Assembly: GCA_963855995.1 (NCBI GenBank)
Contig: OY979726.1
Coordinates: 8,842,701 to 8,906,700 of the forward strand
Length of the DNA stretch: 64,000 nucleotides
Source of the DNA: Muricea muricata
Lineage: Eukaryota > Cnidaria > Anthozoa > Malacalcyonacea > Plexauridae
Reading direction: 5' to 3'
Below, in pieces: positions 10,793-21,695 of the stretch (its first letter is position 1; each line of letters starts with the position of its first letter). The position numbers and the translations under genes were made by a program. The notes under the pieces are model-generated. The model was not told the DNA's origin. It did no database searches and saw only the letters and a program-made list of their open reading frames with translations.

Positions 10793-11810
10793 GCCATTCT
10801 TGTTTCGTAATAAAGGCAGTTCTCTGTCAATGTCAGTCGCTCTGTTGTGGTAAGGAATTCGCTGTAAGAACTGAGTTCAGATACAGATACACTGTTCGTT
10901 ATTTACGAAAGTCAGCGTTAATGTTTACATTAAATCCTTGACAAAATAGATCGGTTTAAAGCACGTAACAAATATCGCTTCCGCATAAAGTGTTCAAACG
11001 TGTTTTCAAAACACGAATTTTCCACACTGCAGGAAATCGAATATTTAATGTCTTGTGACCAAAGGTTAGACATCATCTCATATAATACCATTTGTTTTAT
11101 CTAAACAAGAATTTCTTGTTTGTAAAGTATGGAAATGAGTTCGCAGAAAATGACCATTTTTACCAAGAAGTCTCGTTTTGAATGTTAAAATTTCAGGATA
11201 TTATAATCAATGTGGATAAAACTTTTTAAGGTATTATGTGTTTAAGCAACAAATAAATGTCGTTTACGTTGTATTTCAAGTGTCTATCGCAGGCGGGTTT
11301 TTGTGTTCATTTAAACGGGACACCAACTGCGTAAATATTGTGAAATTCCTGGGTGGCCGTTTGACTTTGGATAAAATGCGTATGCGGACAGACGGCGAAG
11401 TGGCTTCCGGGTTTACGCTGTTTAGCAAACTTCAGTATGTAACAAATGTAGGCAGCGGATGGTAATATCAAAATACAGTAAAATTTTCGCTCACTACCTA
11501 AACGATACAACAAGGTTCGACGTTTCGAGCAATGGCCCTCACGCTGTTTCATATTTTCCCGAAGTTTTTTACTCACTGTACCCTGTTCAGTGATAGCTAT
11601 TTGCAAAACTGATTTTTAGAGCGTTATTTTTACTCTTCCTATACTATAGAATAAAAATATATAAATTTTAACAATCAATAATTCTATTTTTACCCAAATG
11701 TGATCCCACTTATAGCTTATTAATTTTTATCAACCTACAATTGCCGTTTCAAAGACGAGAATAAAGAGTTTGATAACCAACAACGGCGATGTAAAAATTA
11801 GAATTTCTTG
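10793..11810. other. No gene recognised; one dispersed-repeat fragment
   Basis: Upstream region of the RING-kelch gene. At 11355-11430 lies a copy of the CGTATGCGGAC motif block also found at 8612-8690. No TATA box can be assigned with confidence. Confidence 0.4.
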
Positions 11811-12130
11811 CACTTTCCTGTGTGAGCCAAATGTCACCGGTTTCACTTGATAATTCGTTCCAAGGCTTTGTGGCTTTGTACGAGAAGCTTTTGTTGAGAA
11901 AATTTGTTTTTGGTTTTGGTTTTGAAGCTCTAACTTAGTATTGATAATTTCTGTAACAGTAGTTTAAATTCTCACATTTTAGAAATTTTTTACACTTTTG
12001 TATGTGAGCCAAATGCCAGCGGTTTTACTTGATAGTTTCTTCCACTGCATTGTACGAGAAGCTTCTGTTAAGAAAATTAGGCTTTGGTTTTGATTTTATG
12101 CGCTCACTTAGTATGATCACTTCTCTAATA
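11811..12130. repeat. Tandem duplication, period about 182 bp
   Basis: TGTGAGCCAAATG at 11821 recurs at 12003, each followed by GGTTT(C/T)ACTTGATA and TTGTACGAGAAGCTT at matching distances. Non-coding. Confidence 0.75.
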
Positions 12131-13340
12131 GACAGTATTTCATGTTTTCACATTTTGAAAATAACTCTACGTGATAACCTGGTGATTTTGAAATCATGAA
12201 ACCTTAGTTTAAAATGTTATATCAACGGCGTTTTACATGTTGGGGATTGCCTCCCTTGTTGTTCGCCCAACAATTCACAAATCTCTCACAATAAGTTTTT
12301 CAAATTATATTAATTAAAATAAAATAAATCTGAAAAGTAAAACTTTTTATTTGCTAGCCAATGTTGTAACTGCCAGACAAGTTAGTGGGACTGCTTGGAA
12401 AAGAAATTTTCTCCAACATGGCATATTCTCGAAAATGTCAATGGTAATATTGTTTTACCTGCCAATATTTCATACCTGCTTTTAACTAGCCCCTCGCAGT
12501 CTACTGATTAAGTGACGAAGTTGCTCCCTCAAATAAGGTTGGCTCTTTAATACGCGTGTTTCTCAGTTAAGCGCGCCAAACAACCAGACCCTCAAATATA
12601 CACGCCGCAAATTGCGTCACTTAAATACTAATTATAATATCATCATATTTATACTGGTCAAACTTTCTTTAGCAACAGGAACTTCTGGTATTAGAAAAAA
12701 GGACCTCTGAATGTGTTTGTCCACAAGAAACTGAAACTACATTATATTAATATTACATATACAAAGCTTTGATAGGTTGCCAAAAACCAAAATAAAATTC
12801 ACAGAATATGAAAGACATGTTAATTCATACCGAAAACTAAAATCTTACAAGAGTCTTTATCTTACTGGATAGTTCACCAAAAATAATTGTCTATTGGTAT
12901 ACAAAGGGGTTTTTTTCAAGTTTTAGTTCTGAAATTCGAAGGGAATTATTAAAAATTACACCCGACGAGGACACTAGACTGGAATGTTGAAACACTGGAT
13001 TGCGTGAATGCATGCAATTTCACTTTGCCGTTGTCCCAGATAATTTGACTCTCTATTAAAATGCCCCCACCCTCTTACCATATTTCCTAGGAAATATGAC
13101 TCTCTTTATAAGAAATTTGTCATATTGAAATATATTAATTTGAAATTACAAATTGAAGTATATTTTTACATACTTACTTAAAATATTAGTCTAACAAACG
13201 TAAATGTGGTTCGACTGAGAGTTTTATAGAATTTGTCATATTAGACGACTTGAAAGGGTTTTATTTTTTTGTGAGGGTTTTATTTTCCTGAATAGATTTG
13301 TGTTTGCTATGCACAGCGTTGTTTTGTTTTGAAAAAATTG
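12131..13340. repeat. Decayed copy of a dispersed repeat ending in a hammerhead-like motif
   Basis: The segment 12640-13010 parallels 22130-22560 and 52010-52440: a shared block with AATACTAATTATAATAT(C)ATCATAT, then TTAGTT(C/T)TGAAATTCGAAGG, then GACACTAGACTGGAATGTTG and GAAAC at 12970-12995. In this copy the CTGATGA box is degraded to CCGACGA. No protein-coding signal. Confidence 0.55.
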
Positions 13341-13344
13341 ACAT

Positions 13345-14505
13345 TAAAATTCCTGAGGGATATTTTGCACATATACATACTGCGTCAAATTAATTTGTCT
13401 CAATACACAACAATAATGATGCCGTATCTTTCGAAGATTAGCAAGAACTTGCCCCTTATTGATTCTGGTAAGTCTTGTTTTATTATTTCTATAAGAGTTT
13501 GGGTCTATATTCTTCGTGGAAACTCAACTTTAAGTCTCATGATACGTCAAAAACTTTCAATGCAGCGTGTTAGTCAGAATTGCACACACAAAAAGAAAAG
13601 TCTAAGGTTTAAACTTTGGCGTTGTCTTAATATACATCTCTACAGCTGAAGCCGTCTACAGCAAGTTTTTACAGCATCTTCAGAGGTTTTCTACAACTGT
13701 ATATAATGTTGATAAGTCTGGTTTCACATTGTTCTATATCTTGAAATTTCACAAATTTCAGCCACAAAAGGTTATTAATAAATTGAACTTCAGAGCGCCG
13801 CTTCAAATTCCAAAAATATGCAAATGTGCCAAAATACATCATATTATTAATATACGGCCTACGGGGATTTAAAATTAAATTTCCAAAATAGATATCTCCT
13901 CATAACAATATGCAAAACTAATCCTTGTTGGCTTGACAGGTGAACTTATAAACGGCATTTTTAAAGATCGCTGGTTGAAAGCATTGCCTCAACTTAGGTA
14001 AGTTTAAATCTATCATCATTCTTGGGTTTATTATATCAATATTCTCTGTATGGACTTGAAAGCTCAACAATTGACTAAATTCTTAATTTAAATTACGTGT
14101 ACTTACAAGCGATAAGAACTTACTAAGTATATCACTGTAAGCTATCAAGTTTAACAGGCAAAGCAGTGGATCAAATTCCTGGATCGAAGATTCAGACGTA
14201 AATCCTGTGTACTTCTTTAAAGGATAACTCATAATACAATAACTTATAGCAGTCTCTTTGGATTTGACAGCAAAATTCCTACGGAATATTTTGAACTAAT
14301 ACCTACTGCGTCAAATTAATTTATCTCAAATACACAACAATATCGACGCCGCACGTTTTCAAAGATTAGCAAGAACTCGACACTTATTGATTCTGTTAAG
14401 TCTTGTTTTATTATTTCCATAAGAGGTTGGGACTATTCTTCGTGCAAACTCAACTTTAAGTCTTATGATTCGTAATTAATAAATTTTCAATGCAGCGTTT
14501 TAGCC
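13345..14505. repeat. Two copies, about 930 bp apart, of a dispersed 200-bp repeat
   Basis: The block with CTGCGTCAAATTAATTTGTC, then AAGATTAGCAAGAACT and CTTATTGATTCTG followed by GTAAGTCTTG (13345-13580) recurs at 14272-14500. Weaker relatives are at about 52640-52780 and 53380-53470. A small frame at 13329-13649 crosses the first copy and is not considered a gene. Confidence 0.7.
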
Positions 14506-14709
14506 AGAATCCTTAAGGTTGAGATTTCAAATCTCGCACATTCAAAAAGAAAAGTGTACAGTTAATACTTTCTAGAACACCCGTCTCACGCAGGCTTATA
14601 CCATTCAAGCGCACGTTCTAAAATTTAGAACGACCCATTCGAACGTGGCCAGATTATGATCTAACCAATCTGAGAGCGTCGCGAATGTCGTACCCAGATC
14701 ACATCTTGT

Positions 14710-15207
14710 TTGGCGGAGCATTTTTTCAAGATGGCTTCTCGTTCAGCTATCTATCGTCCAGCAAAACGGTTTAAATCCTGTAAATTCCGTGTCCAATGCT
14801 CATCAACTTCGGGGAAAAAAAGACAAATTGGATTGCCGTTGAAGGTATTGTCACGAAAAGCTGAGGCTGATTTTAGTAAAGCCTGTAATCAGGAATTTAT
14901 CGACTCGACAAATTACGAGCAATGCTCGAGTTCAACTCCAGAAGAAACCAATGATCGAGACCAGAAAACACTACACGAAAGGCGGAGGGAAAAACAATAT
15001 TACAGTTGGGAAAGTATACGGGAAAGCCTGCTTAATGGACGCGTCGAAGAAGAGGCATTTTTTCCTGAGGAAATGTGTTGCGAATGTAAAATTAACAAGG
15101 TTGAAGTTCGCTGTTGGGAGTGTGGATTGCATCAGCATTTTTGTATAGCTTGTGCTAACAACATCCACCGAGAAAAGAATTACTTCCACGTGATGGAAAA
15201 GCTGAAG
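14710..15207 (+). CDS. Orphan first exon with KDZ-transposase-type cysteine cluster
   Basis: An open frame of 166 codons that ends in phase 0 at a splice donor (GAAG followed by GTAGTT at 15208). Met11 (14740) is an alternative start. The N-terminal 80 residues are basic and low complexity. The C-terminal part has YYSWESIRESLL, then CCECKINK, VRCWECG, HFCIACANNIH and NYFHVMEKLK; this order of CxC, CxxCG, CxxC and a final FH is that of the CxC cysteine clusters which precede KDZ (Kyakuja-Dileera-Zisupton) transposases. No downstream exon with the catalytic domain was found before the repeats at 15285, so this looks like a remnant or a domesticated fragment. The family call is from memory of the motif pattern and is moderate. 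Confidence 0.55.
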
Positions 15208-16737
15208 GTAGTTATAATTACTTATTGAAATTTCTTTCATGGTAGTCGTATTGGCTAAACGGCTAAACCTGCACTGCATATTGTCTAGTAATTTTTGTAC
15301 ATAATATTCTTGAATATGTACATAATAATTGTCTTGAATTTTGCTACATATAACCAACCATAGCTGGCTCGCTTTGCTAGGGCAATTTGTTGTTTTCGTT
15401 CATGTAGCTCGAGCTCCTTTGCTTTGCCGCGATATATAATTTGTTGTTTTCGTTTATTTCGCAAAGTAGCATCACTATGCAGAAACTGCTTCAGTAATCT
15501 TAGTTTTAGCAATTAATTTGTCTTTGTTCTAACTTTCTAGCGGGTGCTTAGTATGCGAAATACAGACGGTATAACCATGCATGCAGACCACGCTGGCCCG
15601 CTTAGTGTGATATGATTAATTTTGACCCTACCCTACCACGATCCTACCTTGCTTTTACCGGATCTACCCTGGCCGGACTGGCCCTGTCTCCATATAAACA
15701 CAAAGTTGAAAATATATGAAAACGTTAAAGGAGGTGGGATCTCAGCAAAACAGCCAGATCATCCCACCTCATATGAACCTCAATAGTTTACTAAGTAGTT
15801 TTCGTGGCCCCTAAGTGATTCGCATACCAGTACATATATACCAGTAAGAATGATATTTTCTTATAATTAACTTTTTGGAATATGTGCGTGTGACAGAAAC
15901 AAAAGCTACCAGCTCTGCCAATAGTATACCGTATGGGTGGTTGTACTGTATTACTGTAAACTAACAGTAAACTTACTGGGGCCGGTCGTTAAAAAGCCGG
16001 TTAACTTGCCCCTGTTTTAAACTCAAAGCAAATTTTCCAACAGTTTGTTTTTGAATTTAGAAAAATTTCAACCGGCCCCTGTGCATTACTGCAGCAAGCA
16101 CAAGAAAGGAGTAATAATTTTTATTTCCTGCAAACTTTTGAAAATGCAACTTACTGTTTCGACGATCGATGTTTCAGATGTTAGTTCAGCTCCAAAACCT
16201 CTAAACTGCAAAGCTTTGACTTGAAATGCAAAAATTTCAAATTGCAGCTCGTTTTATAGCATTTCTTACGCCTACAAATTATTTCGTAACTGGCGCATTG
16301 TCAGTGACAGTGCATAATTAATGGTGCATGTCGGTGCAGACATGTATAATTAATTCCGGCATGTCAGTGCCTCTGACTCTTTGTTGTGACAAGATCTGTT
16401 GTATTCAGGGCTAAAACTTCCGGAGGGGGAGTGATGCACCCCTCCAATCTCGAGAAAATTAGCCTTGTCGAGCAAAATATAGCAACTCGTAAAATATAAG
16501 TCGCCCAACCTTGAAATGCGATTATGTTAAAACTGTTATTTATCGATTTGGTGTTCACATTGTATATATTTGGATTATTACATTACGTGTTTCTTATAAA
16601 TTACCTTTAAAAAACGTTTTAAAATTATAGCTTTATAGTAATAAGCCTAATAGTGATTCTGTACATTTCGTCTTCTCACGGTACTAGACTCAAACATAAT
16701 AATTATTAATACAACAGGGCAGACAGTACCAATATTG
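15208..16737. other. No gene recognised; repeat fragments
   Basis: Contains an inverted copy of the 8.35 kb minisatellite flank (15285-15365). No coding frame with a recognisable family. The 16364-16558 frame is not supported. Confidence 0.4.
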
Positions 16738-16745
16738 GTGGTTTT

Positions 16746-16888
16746 CAGTAGCGTAGCCAGCCCGAAGATTCAGTCCTGCTATGCAAATATTTATGTGTTC
16801 ATTGACTTTAAAAACAATCAATTTGTAAAGAAATAATAATTTAAAATTTGCATAGCAGGACTATATTTTCGGGCTGGCTACGCTACTG
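16746..16888. mobile_element. hAT-type MITE with perfect 8-bp target duplication
   Basis: Ends read CAGTAGCGTAGCCAGCCCGA and TCGGGCTGGCTACGCTACTG. The inverted repeat continues inward with minor gaps (AGTCCTGCTATGCAAAT / ATTTGCATAGCAGGACT). GTGGTTTT flanks it at 16738-16745 and 16889-16896. An 8-bp duplication is diagnostic of hAT-type insertion. The 143-bp element has no coding capacity. Confidence 0.92.
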
Positions 16889-16990
16889 GTGGTTTTTAAG
16901 AAACCAGCAGGCAGATGAAGGCATGAAATGAGATTCGAATGGTTCTTTTGTAAAAACACCATGTGCACTGAGAGTGAAATGATGAAAGCC

Positions 16991-17444
16991 ACCTACACAC
17001 GTAAAAATCTCACACTTGTAACAAGTCTGCAGACAAGCCGTCAACAAGATGTGTTCGCACTGCTTGTATCAAGTTTTTCAACAAGTTGTTCCAAACTTGT
17101 TGACAACTTGCATGTAACAAGCTTGACGAAGATATCAGACTTGTTACAAGGTTGTTCTAACAACTCTGATACAATCCTGTTGTAGCAAGTTTGTTACAAG
17201 ACTGACAACACAAGGCTGTTACAATATTGTTATATCATGTTGTATCAGTCTTGTTGGAACAATCTTGTAACAGGTCTGATAGTCCCATCAAGCTTGTTAC
17301 AATTTGTCAACAGCTTGTTCCAAACTTGTTCCAACAAATTCGGAACAAGCAGTGCGAATACATCTTGTCAACAACTTGTGAACAGACTTGTTACAACTTG
17401 TTTGCAGGTCTGTAGCAACTTGTGCGTTTTTACGTGTGTATTCT
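16991..17444. mobile_element. Foldback element made of ACAAGTTG-type words
   Basis: Ends are TACACACGTAAAAA and TTTTTACGTGTGTA. The interior is a dense set of CAACAAGTTGT, AACTTGTT and ACAAGTCTG words arranged so that the two halves pair (for example ACAAGATGTGTTCGCACTGC against GCAGTGCGAATACATCTTGT). Open frames across it are by-products. A second, more decayed relative is at 56740-57250. Confidence 0.8.
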
Positions 17445-17449
17445 GAGGT

Positions 17450-18000
17450 ATTGTCAATATAAATCAGTTCATGCATACAGGATCATAATTGGCATTGTTT
17501 GATTGTTGTGTAGCGGTGCATTGAAAATGTTTAGCGGTGCAGTCAGGAGTGAAGCCTAATTCCGGACAATACAAGAGGTACTTTCAATATTGGTCAGTTC
17601 ATGCATGCAGGATCATAATTGACATTGTTTGATTGTTGTGTAGCGGTGAATTGAAAATGTTTAGCGGTGCAGTCAGGAGTGAAGCCTGATTCCGGACAAT
17701 ACAAGAAGTATTTTCAATATTGGTCAGTTCATGCATGCAGGATCATAATTGACATTGTTTGATTGTTGTGTAGCGGTGCAGTCAGGAGTGAAGCCTAATT
17801 CCGGACAATACAAGAGGTATTTTCAATATTGGTCAGTTCATGCATGCAGGATCATAATTGACATTGTTTGATTGTTGTGTAGCGGTGCATTGAAAATGTT
17901 TAGCGGTGCAGTCAGGAGTGAAGCCTAATTCCGGACAATACAAGAAGTATTTTCGATATTGGTCAGTTCATGCATGTAGGATCATAATTGACATTATTAT
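17450..18000. repeat. Satellite array, unit about 130 bp
   Basis: Units start at about 17450, 17578, 17708, 17817 and 17947, with periods of 130 bp and one 109-bp unit that lacks the GCATTGAAAATGTTTAGCG part. Landmarks are CAGTTCATGCATGCAGGATC, TTGATTGTTGTGTAGCGGTG and AAGCCTAATTCCGGACAATA. Further pieces are at 18365-18425 and 21498-21690, so later insertions have split a longer array. Confidence 0.9.
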
Positions 18001-18242
18001 ATACTGAATGTCAAAGTTCATTTATTCCTGTTTCTTATTGGTTAAGAACGTATCACGTGATAGTGGAGAAATGGCAACGTCTCCCTGGCAACGTAGCTAA
18101 GCGGTGGACATTACCTTTATTCACCGGTAAATAACAAATCCACAGAGCCTCACGGAGCCATGTCAGATAAAAGGTAATCCTTTTTACACATGTTTGATTG
18201 ATTTGTGGTACTTTTCTTCTCTTTTGACACTCAGTATATAAT

Positions 18243-18362
18243 AAAATACTTATTGACTGAGACCTCGGGAAAGCTGTATGTTTTATGGACCCTCGACTGT
18301 CGATGTTTCGACAGTCTCTGGTACACAAAACATACTGTTTTCCTCGGTCTCAGTCAATAAGT
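18243..18362. mobile_element. Hairpin MITE inside the satellite
   Basis: ACTTATTGACTGAGACC with CGGGAAAGCTGTATGTTTT in the left arm pairs with AAAACATACTGTTTTCC and GGTCTCAGTCAATAAGT in the right arm. The satellite resumes immediately after it. Confidence 0.75.
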
Positions 18363-18364
18363 GT

Positions 18365-18425
18365 TAATTGTTTGATTGTTGTGTAGCGGTGCAGTCAGGA
18401 GTGAAGCCTAATTCCGGACAATACA
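18365..18425. repeat. Fragment of the 130-bp satellite
   Basis: Contains TTGATTGTTGTGTAGCGGTG and AAGCCTAATTCCGGACAATA, as in 17450-18000. Confidence 0.85.
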
Positions 18426-18529
18426 GACATATGTCAGCGGTCGTTACAATGTCAATGTAAAGACATCGTCATCGATGTTTACTGCTAAGCGGCGCCAGTG
18501 GGAATGATTGAACTTGAATTTTATCAACT

Positions 18530-18775
18530 ACCGCATATCTTCTATTTAGTCCCAGCCGGCCTCCTTCTAATAAGCCCCCACCCAAAAGCTAGCAAAAGGA
18601 AATAAGCCCCCACCGTCTATGTATAATTTGTTATTTTACAAATGAAAATTGATAGAAGAATATGTTGTGTAATTTACTATATTAACATTATATCCAACTT
18701 TGGATGAAAATTTATTATTATAGTCCCCACTCTCTATTTAGCTCGCCCTTCCAATAAGCCCACACCCAAAAGGTA
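18530..18775. mobile_element. Second copy of the GCCCCCA MITE
   Basis: Same order of motifs as 5577-5843: TCTTCTATTTAGTCCC, then TAATAAGCCCCCACCCAAAA, a central ATTTTACAAATGAAAATTGAT and ACTTTGGATGAAAATTTA. Ends are decayed. Confidence 0.65.
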
Positions 18776-19550
18776 GATCTGCGCCGGCAATACAATGTAA
18801 TCACCGCAATCGTTGCCGCCGAAAGTTCAACTGACAATCTGATTTTCGGCAACAACAGTCTAATTTGTGTAGGCAGGCTTTTTCCTTCAAATTTTTCCAG
18901 CGCGTTGCATTGTGGTCGTGCGCAGTAAACACCAATCAATTTGCGCGGCACAGAATATTTGGTCGCTGTCTCGCCTAATGTATTCACTTGATCTCAAGTT
19001 TCATGTTATTGTTTGCATGTATTATTGACATTTGTTTGTTATTTTTACCTCAATCGTGTCTGCTCTTTTCCGATTTATCGCGACTCTTCTGATACAACTA
19101 CACTGGCTACACAATTTGCCTCACTTCACTACACGTACCCTTTTGGTCAAAATATCTACTAAAGAGCGCCATGTGGAAACTAAGACTTCAGCACAATTTC
19201 GGCAAAACATTGCTGCTTTTGTCAATACAAGTGCAACTATTCAGCTTTTTGTCTGGAGAGGTAAACATTTTTTATACCATATATTTATGCACTCTTATTT
19301 CGTAAAGCGTATTTTGTGAGTAATATCCACCACACACTGCAGTTTGGTACGCTATTCGCCGGCCGAGTATGAAGTTTCATTGCTTCACGTGTATATATTG
19401 ACCTTTAGTTTCTTTGTATTTAACGATCAAAATATTGTGTTTTTGACGGGGAAATATTGTGCGCAGTGCGCAATTTCTTACAGTTACAGTGAGCACTGAA
19501 ATACTCTGTTCACAGGCCCAAAACGTGGGCCGAGTCATATTAGTATGCTA
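18776..19550. other. No gene recognised
   Basis: Short open frames (18718-18987 minus, 19032-19319 plus) have no recognisable family or splice context. No strong repeat seen. Confidence 0.4.
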
Positions 19551-19552
19551 TA

Positions 19553-20121
19553 CAGGGTGTATCAAAAAAAAGGTAATCGAACTTTGCAGTGCTCTAGCGC
19601 GCTCATTATACAACCTACAGAAATCATTCTTTCACAGGCGGAAAGACCAGGCTTTTAGCTTTCGATTGTCATCATTTTTGTGAAATTTGAAGAAAGATTG
19701 GGCAAATACGAATCAAATGAAAATAGCCGGTCGAAATCGCATATTTTCACCGTTGGGAGTTTATTGAAAATCTGTTGAAATTTAAACTCATTAGGGAATT
19801 AAATTACAAAATTAATTGACCAATTTTAGCTTAGGTAGTAAACTTCTGGCATTTTATTAGTGATTAGCTAAAAGCCTGGGGCCGGTTGTATAAAACTCTT
19901 AATCACTTTTTTAATCACTGTTTTGTAGTTAAATAGTGATTAAGCACAAAATACGTTGTTCTGATTGGTTGACGTTTCCACTAATCATAGTTAACTTTAA
20001 TCACTTTTTTATACAACCGGCTCCTGGTCTATCCACCTGCGAAAGAATGATTTCTGTAGATTGTATAATAAACGCGCTAGAGCACTGCAAATTTCGATTA
20101 CCTTTTTTTTGATACGCACTG
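19553..20121. mobile_element. Mariner-like non-autonomous element with a nested MITE
   Basis: The left end CAGGGTGTATCAAAAAAAA and the right end TTTTTTTTGATACGCACTG are inverted copies, flanked by TA at 19551-19552 and 20122-20123. The inverted repeats continue for about 100 bp with gaps (TTTGCAGTGCTCTAGCGCG against CGCGCTAGAGCACTGCAAA, and GAAATCATTCTTTC against GAAAGAATGATTTC). No transposase. A separate palindrome sits inside at 19877-20023. Confidence 0.85.
19877..20023. mobile_element. Nested palindromic MITE (GGGGCCGGTTGTATAAAA ends)
   Basis: The left end GGGGCCGGTTGTATAAAACT pairs with TTTTATACAACCGGCTCC-like sequence at the right end. A second copy lies at 44767-44917. It is nested in the mariner-like element and therefore inserted later. 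Confidence 0.8.
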
Positions 20122-20463
20122 TAATATAGTATAGTATTGTATATACAATAGTATATTTGACATTGAAAATGCATGATAAAATTATATCATAAACATATTA
20201 CGGATCCCACTGAACTGCGGTCACGACTCACGTAATAAAAATTCGTGGACTACCTCGTGGACAACCGCGTGGAACACCCCTTATTTTCCATAATTAAGGC
20301 CGAGTTTTACTTTTGCGTATGATTGATCCTTTGTACATGGAGCGATAAAAGCTTTGAGTTAGGAGGTAGGCAAACCCCTTACCACTAAAATTGATAGTCT
20401 TGCTGCTTTAATTGTTTCCTTCGGCAATGCCAAGGCCATTGTAATTATAAATCCTTCGAAAGA

Positions 20464-20962
20464 CAGGGCTGTAGCACAGTATGGGGAATGAACAGTAGGG
20501 CCACTCAGCAGTGCAACATGTCCCCCTATTTTTATGCAATTGACTTGCCAGAATAATGGCGGAATAGCCAGCCCAGCGTTTCTATTGGCCAGAAAATGTA
20601 ATTGAGTGGCCAGAACCTGCATAATGAACATGCGTAATGCGACATGGGGAGATAAGCGTCAAAGGTTCCGACTCGAGTGACCCTTCTGTTTATTTTTATT
20701 CTGTGGCTGTAGTAAGGGGCTGTATCACAGTATAGGGAATGAACAGTAGGGCCACTCAATTGAAATTTGGGTGTCCGCGCATGTCGCATTACGCATCCTA
20801 TTATCATTATGGCAGCCAGTCCATTGCATGTTCTGGCCAATGAGGATGCTGAACTGGCTGGTAGCAGCCAGTAAACTGCATAAATCTGAATAAACATAGA
20901 GCGCCACATTGCACTGCTGAGTGAACCTACTGTCTATTCCCTATACTGTGGCTGTATCCAAC
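20464..20962. mobile_element. Inverted-repeat element with an extra internal copy of its end
   Basis: The end sequence with CACAGTATGGGGAATGAACA and GGGCCACTCAGCAGTGCAA (20466-20520) recurs inverted at 20905-20960 (TTGCACTGCTGAGTGAACC, TATTCCCTATACTGTG). A further direct copy is at 20717-20760. This pattern suggests one element inserted into another of the same family. No coding content. Confidence 0.65.
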
Positions 20963-21054
20963 CGCACTGTTGGTTTACATAGACCGAAATGGTTTCAATG
21001 ACTGCAGTGCACTGTATATCAGTAATGCGCATGCCTGTGCTCAATTGTTTTGCT

Positions 21055-21495
21055 TTCGTGATCGTGTTTCTTCTTGATCGAAGCTGTATGAAACACCGAA
21101 TAATGTCCTTGAAAGGACCATGTATTATCGCATGGTGTTGGGTTTAATTCCCAAAGCATTTAAGTCATGTATATTACCGGCCATGTGAGGTTGAGCGCAC
21201 GATGACCACGAAGCGCTGTATAATACTAACTTAAATGCTTTGGTAATTAAACCCCAAACCATGCGATTGTACATGGTCCTTTCAAGGACATTGGTAATCA
21301 ATTCATGTTTCGTCACTAATTTAACTCTCTCACCAAGTATCCCTAACCCATAATACTAAATACTAAAACGGACGCCTGACCCTAACCCTTAATTATCCCT
21401 AACCGCCCTAATCGTTGCCTTACTTACCGAAACATGAATTGATAACCAGGACATTATTTGGTTTTCAGACAGCTTCGATCAAGAAGAAACACGAC
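21055..21495. mobile_element. Nested palindromes (foldback)
   Basis: Outer arms GTTTCTTCTTGATCGAAGCTG (21064) and CAGCTTCGATCAAGAAGAAAC (21471) enclose an inner palindrome at about 21105-21297 with GTCCTTGAAAGGACCATGTA and TACATGGTCCTTTCAAGGAC. Between them lie a few CCCTAACCC words. Sits directly before a satellite fragment. Confidence 0.75.
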
Positions 21496-21497
21496 CA

Positions 21498-21695
21498 TTA
21501 TCAATATTGGTCAGTTCATGCATGCAGGATCATAATTGTCATTGTTTGATTGTTGTATAGCGGTGCATTGAAAATGTTTAGCGGTGCAGTCAGGAGTGAA
21601 GCCTAATTCCGGACAATACAAGAGTATTTTCAATATTGGTCAGTTCATGCATGTAGGATCATAATTGACATTGTTTGATTGTTGTGTAGGTAGGT
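21498..21695. repeat. About one and a half units of the 130-bp satellite
   Basis: CAATATTGGTCAGTTCATGC occurs at 21500 and again near 21630, with the other satellite landmarks between. Confidence 0.88.

Noticed and set aside
13329..13649. 106-codon frame as a gene
   Set aside because: It lies over a dispersed repeat present at least twice nearby and resembles no family.
21340..21420. CCCTAACCC words as telomeric sequence
   Set aside because: Few, irregular and inside a foldback; the same holds for the TAGGGTAACCCTA words at 37.7-38.1 kb, which are internal to a Harbinger-like element.
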